DNA of 64,000 nt from NCBI GenBank assembly GCA_018257865.1, contig JAEUBA010000037.1, positions 186,001 to 250,000 of the forward strand. The letters are read 5' to 3'. Positions within the stretch are counted from its first letter, which is position 1. Each line of letters begins with the position of its first letter. Both the position numbers and the translations under genes were made by a program. The notes under the pieces were generated by a model. It was not told the origin of the DNA. It saw only the letters and a list, made by a program, of their open reading frames with translations, and did not search any database. Shown in pieces: positions 1 through 11,470 of the stretch. The DNA is from Stereocaulon alpinum. Lineage: Eukaryota; Ascomycota; Lecanoromycetes; Lecanorales; Stereocaulaceae.

Positions 1-2
1 AG

Positions 3-413
3 GTCGCGAAGCCCGAGGAGCAATTTGGTCATTTGATCAAGGCCGTGAAGGAGGTGGGGTTGGCGTATCTGCATCTGGTCGAGTCGAGGGTTAGTGGGAA
101 CGCGGATGTCGAACCGACGGAGAAAGTGGACTTTGCATTGAAGATCTGGGACAATGTGACGCCGGTCCTCTTGGCTGGTGGCTTCAAATCCGACAGTGCA
201 GTGAAGGAGGTCGAGAAGTACAAGGATTATGATATCGTGATTGTGTTTGGGAGGTACTACATCTCGAATCCGGATTTGCCTTTTCGGTTACAGAACGGGA
301 TCGCGTTCAGTCCGTATGACCGGTCGACGTTCTATACTCCGGAAAATCCAAAGGGATATATAGATCAACCTTTCAGCAAAGAGTGGGAAGCGCAGCAGCA
401 GAGCCGGCTATGA
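3..413 (+). CDS. NADH:flavin oxidoreductase, Old Yellow Enzyme family (3' part)
   Basis: Partial gene: the frame is already open at base 3 and runs to the TGA at 411-413, giving the last 136 residues. The end of the OYE TIM barrel is recognisable: a stretch with VLLAGGF, then VIVFGRYYISNPDLPFRL, then FYTPENPKGYIDQP, which matches the phosphate-binding loop and C-terminal strand of 12-oxophytodienoate reductase-like fungal enzymes. These are FMN enzymes that reduce alkenes of unsaturated carbonyls with NAD(P)H. The catalytic His/Asn pair would lie upstream, outside the window, so activity and substrate cannot be judged. No intron is needed in the visible part. The next gene is convergent. Confidence 0.9.
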   Translation, partial: VAKPEEQFGHLIKAVKEVGLAYLHLVESRVSGNADVEPTEKVDFALKIWDNVTPVLLAGGFKSDSAVKEVEKYKDYDIVIVFGRYYISNPDLPFRLQNGIAFSPYDRSTFYTPENPKGYIDQPFSKEWEAQQQSRL

Positions 414-1335
414 ACCTCACGACCTCGATAGACAAAGATAAAGATATAAACTTAGATGAATGAATGAATACTTGAGATGCCTCTCTTCAGAAGTCCACTT
501 CCCCACCCCTAAGACCCAAACCCCACCTTCCCCTCCAGCCCTCCAAGCACCGCCTTCATCCCTCACTGCAGCAAATCACTACCTTCGAGCTCACCTCACA
601 TTAAGCAGAGACGACCCTCACCTCGAAGCAAAACGAAGCACATCACCTTACCGACGTTCGAAGGTCAAAAATGGTAAAGATAAAAATAGAGAAGATATAG
701 CATATTAATATAGATGCGGGTTAGCCTTAGCGTACTGTTCTCGTTCACTGGGGCCCTCGCACTTCTTGATGTGTTCCCCATCAACCTCAAGATCCCGTAT
801 CCTATCCTCCGTTCCACCAAACGCGCTGCTTCCTTTTCTTCAAATCGTGCGTAAAATATGAGCCTGATTGTCCATGCTCGAACCCGCTATACTATACCGT
901 AAGGTGAGTAAGATGTGCTCGCTACATTTTCAACTCGTTGTTGCATGTCGCAGTTTTCCGCCTTGTGTGGTGTCCCAAGGCGAGGATGCGAGCGTCGATG
1001 CTCTTCTTAACGAATGAGTAATGCTAGCTTATCGGACTTGGCTGGTGATGTGTGCTGGGATGGCGATTGAATGTAAGTCGTTGGCTTAGATGGCGCTGGG
1101 TATTAGTTCACTTGTAGAGGGGGTTTGTATGCGATGTACTGAACGCTGCAGCTTGTATTGTGGGGGTATTCACCGCATTCAATTGAGTTGAGGAGGAGTG
1201 AAAGTCTCAAGCCCAGAAGGAAATCAGCATGAGAAATGGCGTGAGGGGCTTCAAATGGTCAACTCCATTCATGTACAGCGCTTATACGCCAACGCTATGC
1301 TTCAACCACGCGCTCATACCATTACTGTTCCGTGA
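414..1335. other. Intergenic region between convergent genes
   Basis: 3' flanks of the OYE gene and the membrane-protein gene. A short GAATGAAT tetranucleotide run lies near 456-470. No further gene or RNA recognised. Confidence 0.5.
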
Positions 1336-1947
1336 TCAATCATAATCGTCCCTGTTGACCTGGTATGACATGACCATCATCCATAACAGAAAGACACTTC
1401 CGACAATGTAGAATGCGAACACAGCTTTCCAATCATTGCATATCCCCTGCGTCTCCAAATATGCCAGGGTAGCCTCCCCTTGACCTGATGTGTATCCTGA
1501 GCTTGGGTGGTAGATGTTACAGTAGGAATTCACAGAACCTGTTGGGCCATAGAGTTGAATAGATGTCTCGATGAGGCCGGTGAGAAAGAGTACAAAGAGT
1601 ATGAAGGAGCCGAGCATCACTATGCCCGGGAGAAGCTGCCTCTGTGCGATGAGGCCTAGTATGATGGCAATGAAGAGGATGCCGATGGAGCCGGTAGCGA
1701 CAGAGTAGGGAAATATCCTGTTACAGAAATTAGTGAGCTTCTGGACGTTTTGTAGAGGACATCGGAGTTACACGAACCATGGTGAAGCGACTTGGAAGCG
1801 CGATTGCACGGTCATAAAATATGCAAATACTCCTGTTATAGTGGCTGACGCGGCAAGCATGACTATGAGCCAGAAGTTGAGTTGGGCTTCAGGCCATTGA
1901 TATGTGCGCTTCCGCTCAATTATGCTGACAAGGGCTGTTCTGGCCAT
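1336..1947 (-). CDS. Four-helix membrane protein, family not recognised
   Basis: Two exons, 1947-1772 and 1717-1336, 185 residues. The intron runs 1771-1718 with donor GTAACT and acceptor CAG; joining restores a hydrophobic frame across the splice. The start is taken at MARTAL (ATG 1947-1945), because the longer open frame upstream has no ATG. Four hydrophobic segments are visible, at roughly residues 21-45, 60-83, 89-115 and 156-178. The loop between helices 3 and 4 holds two cysteines and many Gly/Ser/Tyr, and the tail ends in charged residues (NRDDYD). The layout resembles small MARVEL- or SUR7-like fungal membrane proteins, but I do not recognise a signature, so function is left open. Confidence 0.7.
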
Positions 1948-4248
1948 GGTGGGTGTGGGACCACGAGGGCCGCAGAAGTGTTTGGATTTGGGCAAGTATG
2001 GAGAAAAGTGTAGCTTCCCAGAGCGCCGTATTCTTCAACGTATTTCGCCGAAACGTATTCGAAGGCCCTCGCGAATATATCCCAGAAGTGCGAATATCAC
2101 CCCGTGGGTGCAGCTGAGCTTGGCGGTGTTGAACGAGTGTATTGGCAGTGGCCAGCGCAACTGCTGAGCAGCTGTTGTTGGGGGTGTCAAATCCTGCGTA
2201 GTGCCTAGTGTTCCTTATGACTTTTCTTTTCGTGATTGAAGAATCGGATGTCGCAGGGGGGCTGTTGTGATGGGGCGTTGAGACCGAAGACGCATGAAGA
2301 TGTGGACAGTCGTGATTCGAGGAGGTAGATTGATACGCGGATGGATCGTTACTCCCGAATGCGCGACTTGACGTTAGATCTGAGTGTCTTGTGTATTGTT
2401 ACGGAATGCTGCAGACGTTGCGAGACTACCAAGGAACCGTTGAGCCTCCAGGGCATTGCGTCAAGGAATTGTTCATGATGTCTCTAGCGGAGGCTGGTCC
2501 GTTTCGGGTGGCGGGGAGGCGGACGCGGGATCGACGCAGGGGTCAGGTTATGGGTATTTCAGGCTTCCGAGTTCCAACGCCCCCTCTTGCATCGTACCAG
2601 AAGCTTGACTCAACATCATTTCCGACTATTCATTTTAAATCTGGATGATAACCGGGTTGATCCCATATATGTGGAGATTGTTATCATGGGACAGAACGCC
2701 TTGCAATCCTCTATTGCAGATCGGCAGGCCGACGGACATTTGGCTGATAGCAGCACTGAGCATATGTACCTAGGTACATGTTGGTTAGCTAGAGGCTATC
2801 AATGCTCCTGTGTCTAGTGCTCTATTGTCCTCATGCGCTGATCTCTGGAGCACGGTTCACTCTATCTCTTCATTTCCCGATGCACTGACCGACGCCGCCC
2901 TGTGCTCATTGTGCCCTTGCCGCCTTCAGAGAGGATTTAACGAGGTGGTTAAGTAACACTTGAGCGTCCCTCTATTCCTACAATAGCCCAATACTGGCCT
3001 ACTAATTCTCACGCCCTCCTAGCTACTTTCAGCTTCTGATCCGGAATCTATACGCACAATAACACTGGGAATCTGGCCGCTAACTAAGGATGACGCATGC
3101 GAGGCCGCTCAACTGCTTGTCGCAAGTCAGGAATATACTGCTTTTCGAACACGGTACTCTCGAACGGCATGTCGCAGGCTACGATTGATAGGATTGTAGA
3201 GAATCGCTTCAGCGCCGTCGACGATTCCCACGAATATTTCTTGAAGTCTTAGACACCAACACTGGTGAAACGGTTGCTTGTGCTGTCTGGGAATATATGA
3301 AGCGGATGACTGAGTATGATTAGAATCGTGCCATGGGACAGGCATTGACTACATACCTAGAGGCGAAATAGGATTTCCTCTCGGAGTTCCAATTGAAAAA
3401 GAAAGAGACAAAGCGCAGACTCATGTGGAACAATAGATGGCGAGCTGCGCGTCCTCTGCGTTGTGCGGTTTTGCGGGTCTAAGCTCCATGATATGACCGT
3501 TTGCTTTTACAGTAACGGTGGCATCGAAAACCGTTCTACGGTATTAATGTCGACGTATAGGTACGGTGTTGTTGATATGGGGAACAGATAAGCTTGGAGG
3601 AATGACACTCCTGGCTTCATCGTGGCTTCAGACGAGGGCTATGGTCTGTACATCAAGCATGGTTTTAGAGAAGTTCAGCGTTGGAAGGTCGACCTGAGAC
3701 ATTGGCCGCAGTTGGGAGGGAATGTCATGTAACGTACTTAAATGTTGCTTGACAACATTTCCCGACTTACCTCAGACTGGTAGGCTACAGTAGTAGACAT
3801 TTTGGTGGGATGTCAAGGGAGTGCGCTAGGAAAGATATACAAGGAGCATGTACCTGCAGAGCTAGCACTGTAAGATTCAGGACATGGAGGTTTTGGTTAG
3901 TGGCCATCCAGTACGTATATATGTTACAGAACAAGTCTAAGGTCTCAGACTCTAGCAGTCGGAAGTCTACCGTGAAGCCGCCCTCCTCAAATCCCGGTTT
4001 TCATTAAAGTAGTGACTTGGGTGAGAGACTAACCCCTTTTTCACCAATCAATCGTTGAACTCCACGCGACGCGAGAAATCCCCGAGCGATCAACATCAAC
4101 CCCACATTGCATCGCTGACACCGTGATTATACCGACCATGTCCTCAAAATTAGACCACACCTATGCGCAAACTTCCGATGATCTCCTTGAAGCCTCTCAC
4201 CTCTGAAGTGGGCGTCTGGCTCCATTTCGCCACTACGGATAATACTCA
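1948..4248. other. Long intergenic region, 2.3 kb
   Basis: Only short open frames without conserved features. It holds the 5' flanks of the divergent membrane-protein and CM1-protein genes. A CCAAT sequence at 4044-4048 lies about 200 bases before the CM1-protein start. No RNA gene or transposon recognised. Confidence 0.4.
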
Positions 4249-7200
4249 ATGGCGACACCATCAAGACCCTCTATCGTACGGCAACCATCGCGGGTTCCTG
4301 GAGGATTTGACACCGATGACGACCTCTCTCCCATAAAGACCTCCTTCGACGACGAAGACTTCGCGTATCATAATGCTCCTGTCCAGGCGCAGACCGCACC
4401 CTTTACCCAACCCTTGCTAGGCGATGACAGCTTGAATGCGCTGAGTGATGAGGGGAAAAGTCTAATGGTCGGTGACGGAGACACATATCTACAAGAGAGG
4501 GAAATGCGGAGGCGACTTGAAGATGTGGATTCCACCTTTCTACCAGAGGTTTCTCCTGCTGCCCGAGCACGAAACGAAGATTCGTCTGTGCTTGGCCAAC
4601 CCCACCCCAATGCGCATGCTGGGATGATCCCAGGCATGCGGCCTGAATCAAACGACGTTGCCCGACCACACTCACCTGGAACTCCGCCAGAAATGTATCA
4701 GACTCCCGCCCCTGGGCGAAGTGAGCTTCCGTCGAGAGGGTCTCCCAACCCGGACACAACTATCGACCACGGACATCAAAATACCTCTTCGTTAGAGACT
4801 ATGTCATCCTCTCCAACCGCTGCGGCCGCTGCACGCACAGTTTCACGGGCAGTGTCGATGGCTTCCATGGACGGTGGTTATGAGACTGCGGATGATAGCA
4901 AGGGCGGGATAGCTCTGGGTGATTCGAATAAAGACGTTGAGGAAGCTACGCCTCGAAAACAGCATCAAGCTTCTGCCTCATCATCGCGAGCAAATTCGCC
5001 CACTCCTAAAAAGACACAAGGGTCGCAAGGAGTTTCAGAAGCCATCGCAGGCAGAGGTACTGATCTCAATCCTCTGCTCGCTAGCAAGAGACCACAGTAC
5101 CTCAACGATCGTTTGGGCAGTCAGAGGTCGTCCTACTCTTCATACACTACGTCTACAGAAGGTGGGAGTGATGCGACGCTAGGCGCAGACTTTGCGTTAC
5201 AATCTGGAGGTGCGGTGCCGCAAAGGGGATCTCTGACTAGTAGACCTAGCGACTTCGCCAGGACTATCAGTCTGGGCAGCATGGCGTCGGGTATCTCAGA
5301 TCTCAGCGATCAAGATGATAGGATAAAGGCCAGCGAAGGGGGTCTGCATACTTTGGATGAGGAGGACGATACTATGAGAGCTGAAACTTCCAAAGCACGA
5401 GACGCAGATCCCGCAAGACCGGAAACGCCAACTGCTTCAAGTGGTAGGGTTAACACACCAACGGATACGGTAATAGCGCAACATGTGCGAGATATCGAAG
5501 TTCCAGCTACAATGGCTCGTGAATTCCAGGACAGACACAGAAATGCATCGCCTGATAAGCGGAATGGCGCACCTACTCCATCGGTTGGCCGTAACGGTAA
5601 AAGCCTAACTCTCAAAGAGCAGAGCAGCACCATAGACCGGTTGATGAAAGAGAACTGGGATCTAAAGTTGAAAATCAACTTCCTTGACGATGCTCTCAGC
5701 AGAAGATCAGATGAAGGTGTCAAAGCTATGATATCCGAAAACGTAGACCTACGGACTTCCAAGTTCAAGTCGGCAAAAGAGATACGAGAGCTCAAGCGTA
5801 CAAACAGGGAACTGGAGCGCAAATTGAAGGACAAGTCAGAGGAGCTAGTAAAGAGAGCGGAGAATCCCATTCCGGAGAAGAATGAAGCTGGGCCTGATCC
5901 TGAGGAGTTTCAATTCATGGAAAATGAGTTAACATATTTTAGAGAACGCGTCATGACGTATGAATCTGAGATCGAGAAAATGCGTCACGAAAGCTTTGCC
6001 CAGGAGAAGGAGAAGAAGAGACTTGCTGAGGTATTGAAACGAGTCGGCGAGTCAAATGGAGGTGCTGATATCGGCGTCCGTGAAGAGGTTGACATGTGGA
6101 AAGATCTTCTTGATGCGGAGACGGCGCGACGAGAGCAAGCAGACGAGGACAATCAAAGACTTCGAGACGAAATACGTCGACTTAGAAGCGATGCTTCCTC
6201 AACGACCACCAACAACCACGCCGCGAACGTCTACAATGTCAGTAGACGGCAGAAGCTATCGTCTACAGTGTCATACAGCAATGTAATCGATCGTGAGCCT
6301 GACCATAATGGCGCCTTTAGTGCCGCAAGCAGCACACTTGTAGAGCAGTTGAGGCACGAGAATGCGGAGCTACGACGTGAAGTTGGAGCACAGACCTCAA
6401 TGCTTACATCTCGAAATAGAGAGAAAGAGCGCCTCTATCAAGAGATTGAAGATCTGAAACTCGGCGCACGCCATGGTACTCGATCAGTGGCGGGCGACAG
6501 TATTTTCGACCGCTCAGCATCTCGTGCTCAAGCCCGTCCTGCTTCTCGCGGTAGTGATCAGACCCGAGCTACGCAGATGAGCGACGCTGAACGTGATGCC
6601 TACGAGTTGAGGAATGGCCAATTGCGCGACCAAAATGCAGGGCTCAAGCTTGAGGTTCACGACCTGACTCGCAAGCTCGAAGAATTGTTGGACGAGCTTG
6701 AGCAACTGGACGCCGTCAAAATCGAACATGAGGAACTCAAGCAACTGTACGACAACGACGTTGGCCTGGCTACCGAAGATCTGAAGGTAATGCAGGGTGA
6801 ACGAGACGAGGCGCTGAGAGTACAAGAAGACATGGAAGCCGAGCTGCAGGATCTGAAAGCAGAAGGCAACGAACGAATCGGTGCTCTGGAAGCAGAAGTT
6901 GACCAGAAGGCCCAAGAGCTGCAACATCTGCAAAATGAACTTTCAAACGCTGCAGAAGACTCAGAGGCCTTACGTAAGGAGGTGCGGACATCGAGCGAAA
7001 GTATACTACGGATTGAAGAAGAGATTGAAGTCAAGAACAAGCGAATAAGAGACCTGCAGCTTGAGCTCGAGGAACTTGGTCAAGAGGCCGATACTATGGA
7101 CAAGGACTTACGAGAAGAGCGAGACAAGAACACAAAGCTGACTGTCCAGCAAGAGTCTGGCCAGAGCGAGATCGCCTTCTTGCGGGAAGAACAAGACGGT

Positions 7201-8751
7201 GACAAAATCAAGATTGGTGACCTTGGGGATGCAGTCAACAACCTAACAGCTAGTCTGTCCAGCGAAAAGGAGCGGGCTAAGGATCTCGAGAGCAGACTTG
7301 CTGAGGAAAGACATCAAAGAGAAGTCATTGGTAGCAAGGAGAAGCAAGAGGTGCAAAAGATCATGAATGACCTCAACCGCGAAGCATCGGCTGCTAAGGA
7401 AGAGTCGAGAAAACTCAAAAAGAACCTGCAATCCCGCGAGATTGAGGCTACCTCTTTCAAAGAGCGGTTGACAGAGTTGGAGAGTAACCTTCGTGAAGCC
7501 CTCAACGATCAAAATGGGACGAGATCAAGCTTTATTACTTCAATTACCAGGTTGCAGAAGGATCTGGAAAGTACCCTAGCAGAGCTCGAGACCGCCCATC
7601 ACGATCTCTCCGAGAAAGACCGCCTTCTCAAGAACCGCGACGCCCTGTTAGAAAGCCATGGCCTGGAATCCAAGAAGCTCTCGGAACTCCTCGACCGCGA
7701 GCGTCATGGCCGCCGCACTGACAAAGCCCAACATGAGCAATGGCAAAAGTCCCACCAACATAACAGCCGCACGGCCACTCAGAGAGACGTCCGCATCACC
7801 GAACTCGAAAGTGCACATCAAGTCACCCGCAAAAAGCTCGCCACCGTGGAGGCCCAAACCAGAGAGCAACTCTCGGAGCGAAATACTCTTCTCCTCACCC
7901 TCTGGTCCCGCATCTCTTCCATATGTGGCCAAGACTGGCAGCACCAAAACTCGCTCATAAACAACCATCTCCCAACTCTCGAAGTCCTTGCCAACAGCTC
8001 CATGATTCCCGCCTTCAGCCGAAACCTCCTGAACGCAGTCAAGAATGTTGAAGGCACAATTATCGCCTTCCAAGCCCGCATCCGCACCATCGAGCGCGAC
8101 TTATGGACCGAATACCAATCCATCGAACACACTCTCGACGCCCGCATCAAGAAACTCGATCGCCTCGAGAGCACCGTGCAGAGCCATCGCATCTCTGGCA
8201 CTTTCACAGCTGCGCCCGAAATCGCCAAATTGCGCGGTGAGAATCGACTACTGAAGAGCGAGCTGGCAACGCTGCAGAAACAAGAACTGCATGCTAGAAA
8301 TCTTTCTAGGGCTTCGGGTCACTCACGCCGTACTAATGATATGGATCCCTCGGCTCCGGCACCTACTTTGGCACGGCACCATTCTTCAAGTGCGGTTGAA
8401 CGCACCTCTAATGCTATGGATCCCATTTCGCCGTCCAGACGGACATCATCACGTCAAGCTACGAATGATGAGAATCTCATGTCTCAGCCCATGGAGCCAA
8501 TGCAGCAAAGGTTTATCCACAGACTACGCGAATTGGAACGGAGGTTGAAAGCCGAGAGAGAAGCCAGGCTACTTGATAGGAGTGGCGCCAGAAGAAGACT
8601 AGAGGAAGGTGCAGAGGAGAACAGGCGATTGAAAGGAGAACTGGAAAGGGAGCGCATCAGGCACGGCGGCAGTATTGGTGGAACTGAAGACTTAGCCAGT
8701 GGTGGTGCTGGTGGCGGAAGCAGAGGCCAGAGCAGGTCTGGCAGCGCATAA
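4249..8751 (+). CDS. apsB: CM1-domain microtubule-organising-centre protein (ApsB/Mto1/Pcp1-like)
   Basis: Single uninterrupted frame of 1500 residues. The N-terminal 440 residues are Ser/Thr/Pro-rich and probably disordered. At about residues 450-525 there is a centrosomin CM1 motif (LTLKEQ...LKLKINFLDDAL...KEIRELKRTNRELE). CM1 recruits and activates the gamma-tubulin complex. A long coiled coil fills about residues 525-1200, and near residues 1418-1470 a short basic coiled coil (RFIHRLRELERRLKAEREAR) resembles the Mto2-binding tail of Mto1. In Aspergillus nidulans ApsB sits at septal and outer spindle-pole-body MTOCs and affects nuclear migration; localisation here is inferred from that family. 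The presence of both CM1 and an Mto2-type tail favours ApsB/Mto1 over Pcp1. The start ATG follows a CT-rich leader. Confidence 0.9.
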   Translation: MATPSRPSIVRQPSRVPGGFDTDDDLSPIKTSFDDEDFAYHNAPVQAQTAPFTQPLLGDDSLNALSDEGKSLMVGDGDTYLQEREMRRRLEDVDSTFLPEVSPAARARNEDSSVLGQPHPNAHAGMIPGMRPESNDVARPHSPGTPPEMYQTPAPGRSELPSRGSPNPDTTIDHGHQNTSSLETMSSSPTAAAAARTVSRAVSMASMDGGYETADDSKGGIALGDSNKDVEEATPRKQHQASASSSRANSPTPKKTQGSQGVSEAIAGRGTDLNPLLASKRPQYLNDRLGSQRSSYSSYTTSTEGGSDATLGADFALQSGGAVPQRGSLTSRPSDFARTISLGSMASGISDLSDQDDRIKASEGGLHTLDEEDDTMRAETSKARDADPARPETPTASSGRVNTPTDTVIAQHVRDIEVPATMAREFQDRHRNASPDKRNGAPTPSVGRNGKSLTLKEQSSTIDRLMKENWDLKLKINFLDDALSRRSDEGVKAMISENVDLRTSKFKSAKEIRELKRTNRELERKLKDKSEELVKRAENPIPEKNEAGPDPEEFQFMENELTYFRERVMTYESEIEKMRHESFAQEKEKKRLAEVLKRVGESNGGADIGVREEVDMWKDLLDAETARREQADEDNQRLRDEIRRLRSDASSTTTNNHAANVYNVSRRQKLSSTVSYSNVIDREPDHNGAFSAASSTLVEQLRHENAELRREVGAQTSMLTSRNREKERLYQEIEDLKLGARHGTRSVAGDSIFDRSASRAQARPASRGSDQTRATQMSDAERDAYELRNGQLRDQNAGLKLEVHDLTRKLEELLDELEQLDAVKIEHEELKQLYDNDVGLATEDLKVMQGERDEALRVQEDMEAELQDLKAEGNERIGALEAEVDQKAQELQHLQNELSNAAEDSEALRKEVRTSSESILRIEEEIEVKNKRIRDLQLELEELGQEADTMDKDLREERDKNTKLTVQQESGQSEIAFLREEQDGDKIKIGDLGDAVNNLTASLSSEKERAKDLESRLAEERHQREVIGSKEKQEVQKIMNDLNREASAAKEESRKLKKNLQSREIEATSFKERLTELESNLREALNDQNGTRSSFITSITRLQKDLESTLAELETAHHDLSEKDRLLKNRDALLESHGLESKKLSELLDRERHGRRTDKAQHEQWQKSHQHNSRTATQRDVRITELESAHQVTRKKLATVEAQTREQLSERNTLLLTLWSRISSICGQDWQHQNSLINNHLPTLEVLANSSMIPAFSRNLLNAVKNVEGTIIAFQARIRTIERDLWTEYQSIEHTLDARIKKLDRLESTVQSHRISGTFTAAPEIAKLRGENRLLKSELATLQKQELHARNLSRASGHSRRTNDMDPSAPAPTLARHHSSSAVERTSNAMDPISPSRRTSSRQATNDENLMSQPMEPMQQRFIHRLRELERRLKAEREARLLDRSGARRRLEEGAEENRRLKGELERERIRHGGSIGGTEDLASGGAGGGSRGQSRSGSA

Positions 8752-9820
8752 GCAAAACATGGAGGATAAATTTCACACTTGTACGAAGATACGAAGGCAA
8801 GGCGTTGTGGCTGGTTGATCTTTCCTTCGTTTCTCATGACCTTGTTTTACAAATGCCTTTCAGCGTGGGTGGATAGCGCTGGAGCGATCCGTCATGGAGT
8901 GTAGACTAGGAGGAAACTTGCGATCCGTTCGTTACCTTACTTCTTGTATACATTAGAATTAGAGGCAGCGCCTACAGTAAAATCGTAAGCTTCTACCAAA
9001 CTCGCCTTATCATTCGCGCGACTTGGAGATGCTGAGAATTCAGGGGTTGAAAGGTGAAGCTCTATGCATACTTGGAAATGTCTACTCAGCTAGTATGTGA
9101 GACCTAGCTCTGAAAAGCCTAAACACACTCTCTAACTCAGTACGAGTGACCCTCCTACTCCTGCAGAACAGTTCCGATCAACCAAAAAGCGTTTCCAGTC
9201 CAAGTCCTCTGAATCAAGACTTTGCCAACCGGTCTGTCATCTGTTTGCCGCTGTCGAGACCGCATAGGTAAGTCGATATCCGGTCAGACCGGTACAACCC
9301 TGCGAGCATCGCGATTTTCCTTTGTCATAAGAATCTAGAAACAATACTAGACTCGTGTATGTGAGTGAGACGAAGGTACTTGTGACTGACAAGACGATAT
9401 CTTAGCGGCTCATTCAGAGCTACATTGCGGATTATGTTGATCATATGTGTATCTGTACCCGTAGCGAGGGTTTCGTTGACAATGCTCATTCTTCTCGGGA
9501 TCGCACATGTCATGGAAGCACTTGAAGGCCCTCCTAGCAGGAGATCGATACATGAGAGAGGTAAGTCATGTAGTCGAAACATGCCCGTTCGACACTAACG
9601 GACCCTAATGTTAATGGGTACTTATCCGCAGACCTGCCCAGACATGCACCTTTCGATATCGCTTGGCAGCCTCGGCAGCTAATGTACTTCAACAGGCTCT
9701 CAAGCTGTGGTACTTAGACGAGCCATTCACCACTTTAGTGACAGCTGAGGGTGATTCGTTCCATACTCTCCATTGCTGATCCTGAAAACATTCACAGCTT
9801 GGAAAAGGTCGAAGCCCGCC
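8752..9820. other. Intergenic region, about 1.1 kb
   Basis: Between tandem genes. Contains the 3' flank of the CM1-protein gene and the promoter of the TSR4-like gene. Nothing else recognised. Confidence 0.4.
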
Positions 9821-11149
9821 ATGGCACCGAATGACAGTGATTCCTCTGATGATGAGAGCGGAAGCTTCACCACAACCAATGTTATGCTTGGCTATGCCTC
9901 AAAGGAGCCTACAGATGACGCTTTCAGCCAGCTAGGAGGGTATACAGTGAGTCCAAAATCTGTTCGGAAAGAAGGCATGTTGACTGAAGTCTAATCAAGT
10001 TTCTAGACATGGCCAGAAGAGACCAGTACTCCTTCAGCGGAGCTGGCGAAATGCAAAGTCTGCAACAGCATGATGGTGTTACTGCTGCAACTGAATGGAG
10101 ATCTACCTGAGAAGTTCCCTGGCCACGAACGGAAAATCTACATCTTCAGCTGCAGGAGAAAGGCCTGTAAGAAGAAAGAGGGCACCATAAGAGCTATCAG
10201 AGGCATCAGGGTACCGAAGACCGCTGCTGGAAAATCGAAAGCGAAGAGCGAAATCCCTCCCGTACAAGATGAGCCAAAGCAAGAATCAGCACCGCCTAAT
10301 CTGGGCAACAACCTCTTCAACACTACATTCCCAAGCAACAACAACCAAACTCCCTTCTCAACGCCCGCCACGAACCCTCACTCACCAATCGACAACCCAT
10401 TCGCTCCTCGACCAACCAACGGAATAGCCTCGCCTTTCTATTCTCCAGCCTCAAAACCCCCGCAACCTCCAAACGACGAATCTCTCGCAACGACTTTCGC
10501 CCAGAAACTCCGCCTTTCCTCACCTCCACCACAAGCAGCAGTCAAAAAGCCGTGGCCGTCTCAGGCTGATCTGCCCAAACCATATCCAGCATACTACCTC
10601 GATGCAGACTACGAAACTCTCGATCCCACCCCTCCGACTTCCTCAAAGACGGCTATGGACATAGATACCGAAGGCGCAAGCAGCAAAGATGATGAAAAAG
10701 ACGCCTTCGAATCTACGATTGACAAGACATTCCAAAAGTTCGCCGACAGGCTAGCTCAGAACCCGGAACAAGTGCTACGATATGAATTCGGTGGAACGCC
10801 GCTGCTGTACTCAAAGTCCGATGCTGTGGGGAAATTATTTTTATATCAGCAATCAGCATCGACGAATAGTAAAGTCAATACTATAGCCCATGAGATGGGA
10901 TCGAATAGGATACCACGCTGCCAGAATTGTTCGTCGTCTCGTGTTTTTGAGTTACAGCTGGTGCCTCAGGCTATAGCTGAGCTTGAGGTTGAGGAGGAAG
11001 GGTTGGAGGGTATGGAGTGGGGGACTGTTATTGTGGGCGTTTGTGGAAAGGATTGTGGGGAGAGGGGTGTGGAGGCGGGAGATGTGGGGTGGGTTGAGGA
11101 GTGGGTGGGGGTGCAGTGGGAGGAGGATGCGAAGCCTGGGAAGAGCTGA
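9821..11149 (+). CDS. TSR4: Tsr4/PDCD2-like 40S ribosome-biogenesis protein
   Basis: Two exons, 9821-9946 and 10007-11149, 422 residues. The intron has donor GTGAGT, branch CTAAT and acceptor TAG, phase 0. The N-terminus has the MLGYASKE motif typical of the PDCD2/Tsr4 family, followed by a CxxC (CKVC, residues 58-61) and a second Cys pair (SCRRKACKKKEG). A long low-complexity Pro/Asn-rich middle is followed by the PDCD2 C-terminal domain: RYEFGGTPLLYS, then CQNCSSSRVFELQLVPQA. In yeast Tsr4 is a dedicated chaperone of ribosomal protein uS5 (Rps2) and is needed for 20S pre-rRNA processing. The acidic N-terminus (SDSSDDES) is a possible CK2 site. Confidence 0.9.
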
Positions 11150-11470
11150 CGCTTTGATGGGCTATGGTTAGATAGACTTGTAGCGAGATGATGCCAATGA
11201 CTTGATGTGATATATAGAAGGGCATTGAGACCGGAGAGTGTAAGCGGTTTTCCTCGGGCAAGAGCTTTGGGATCAAAACACCTTCCACTAAGTTCAGACA
11301 TGCCCAAGGCCTTCATGGAGCTCGATCGCAATGAGATAGGTTTCTACGATCATGTGACAGCTTTTTCTGTTCCTATACTCACTGTCGCGTGAGAGAACAC
11401 CTGACCTGTCATGCAGAATGGCACCTTCATCCGTAGGATCACTTTTCATGGTCTCATATTCCTATTGCAA
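11150..11470. other. Intergenic region between convergent genes
   Basis: Shared 3' flank of the TSR4-like gene and eIF3k. Nothing recognised. Confidence 0.4.

Noticed and set aside
460..708. 82-codon plus-strand ORF after the OYE gene
   Set aside because: Pro/Ser-rich chance frame in 3' flank, no family features.
7648..8073. 141-codon antisense ORF inside the CM1-protein gene
   Set aside because: Shadow frame of a long coiled-coil gene.
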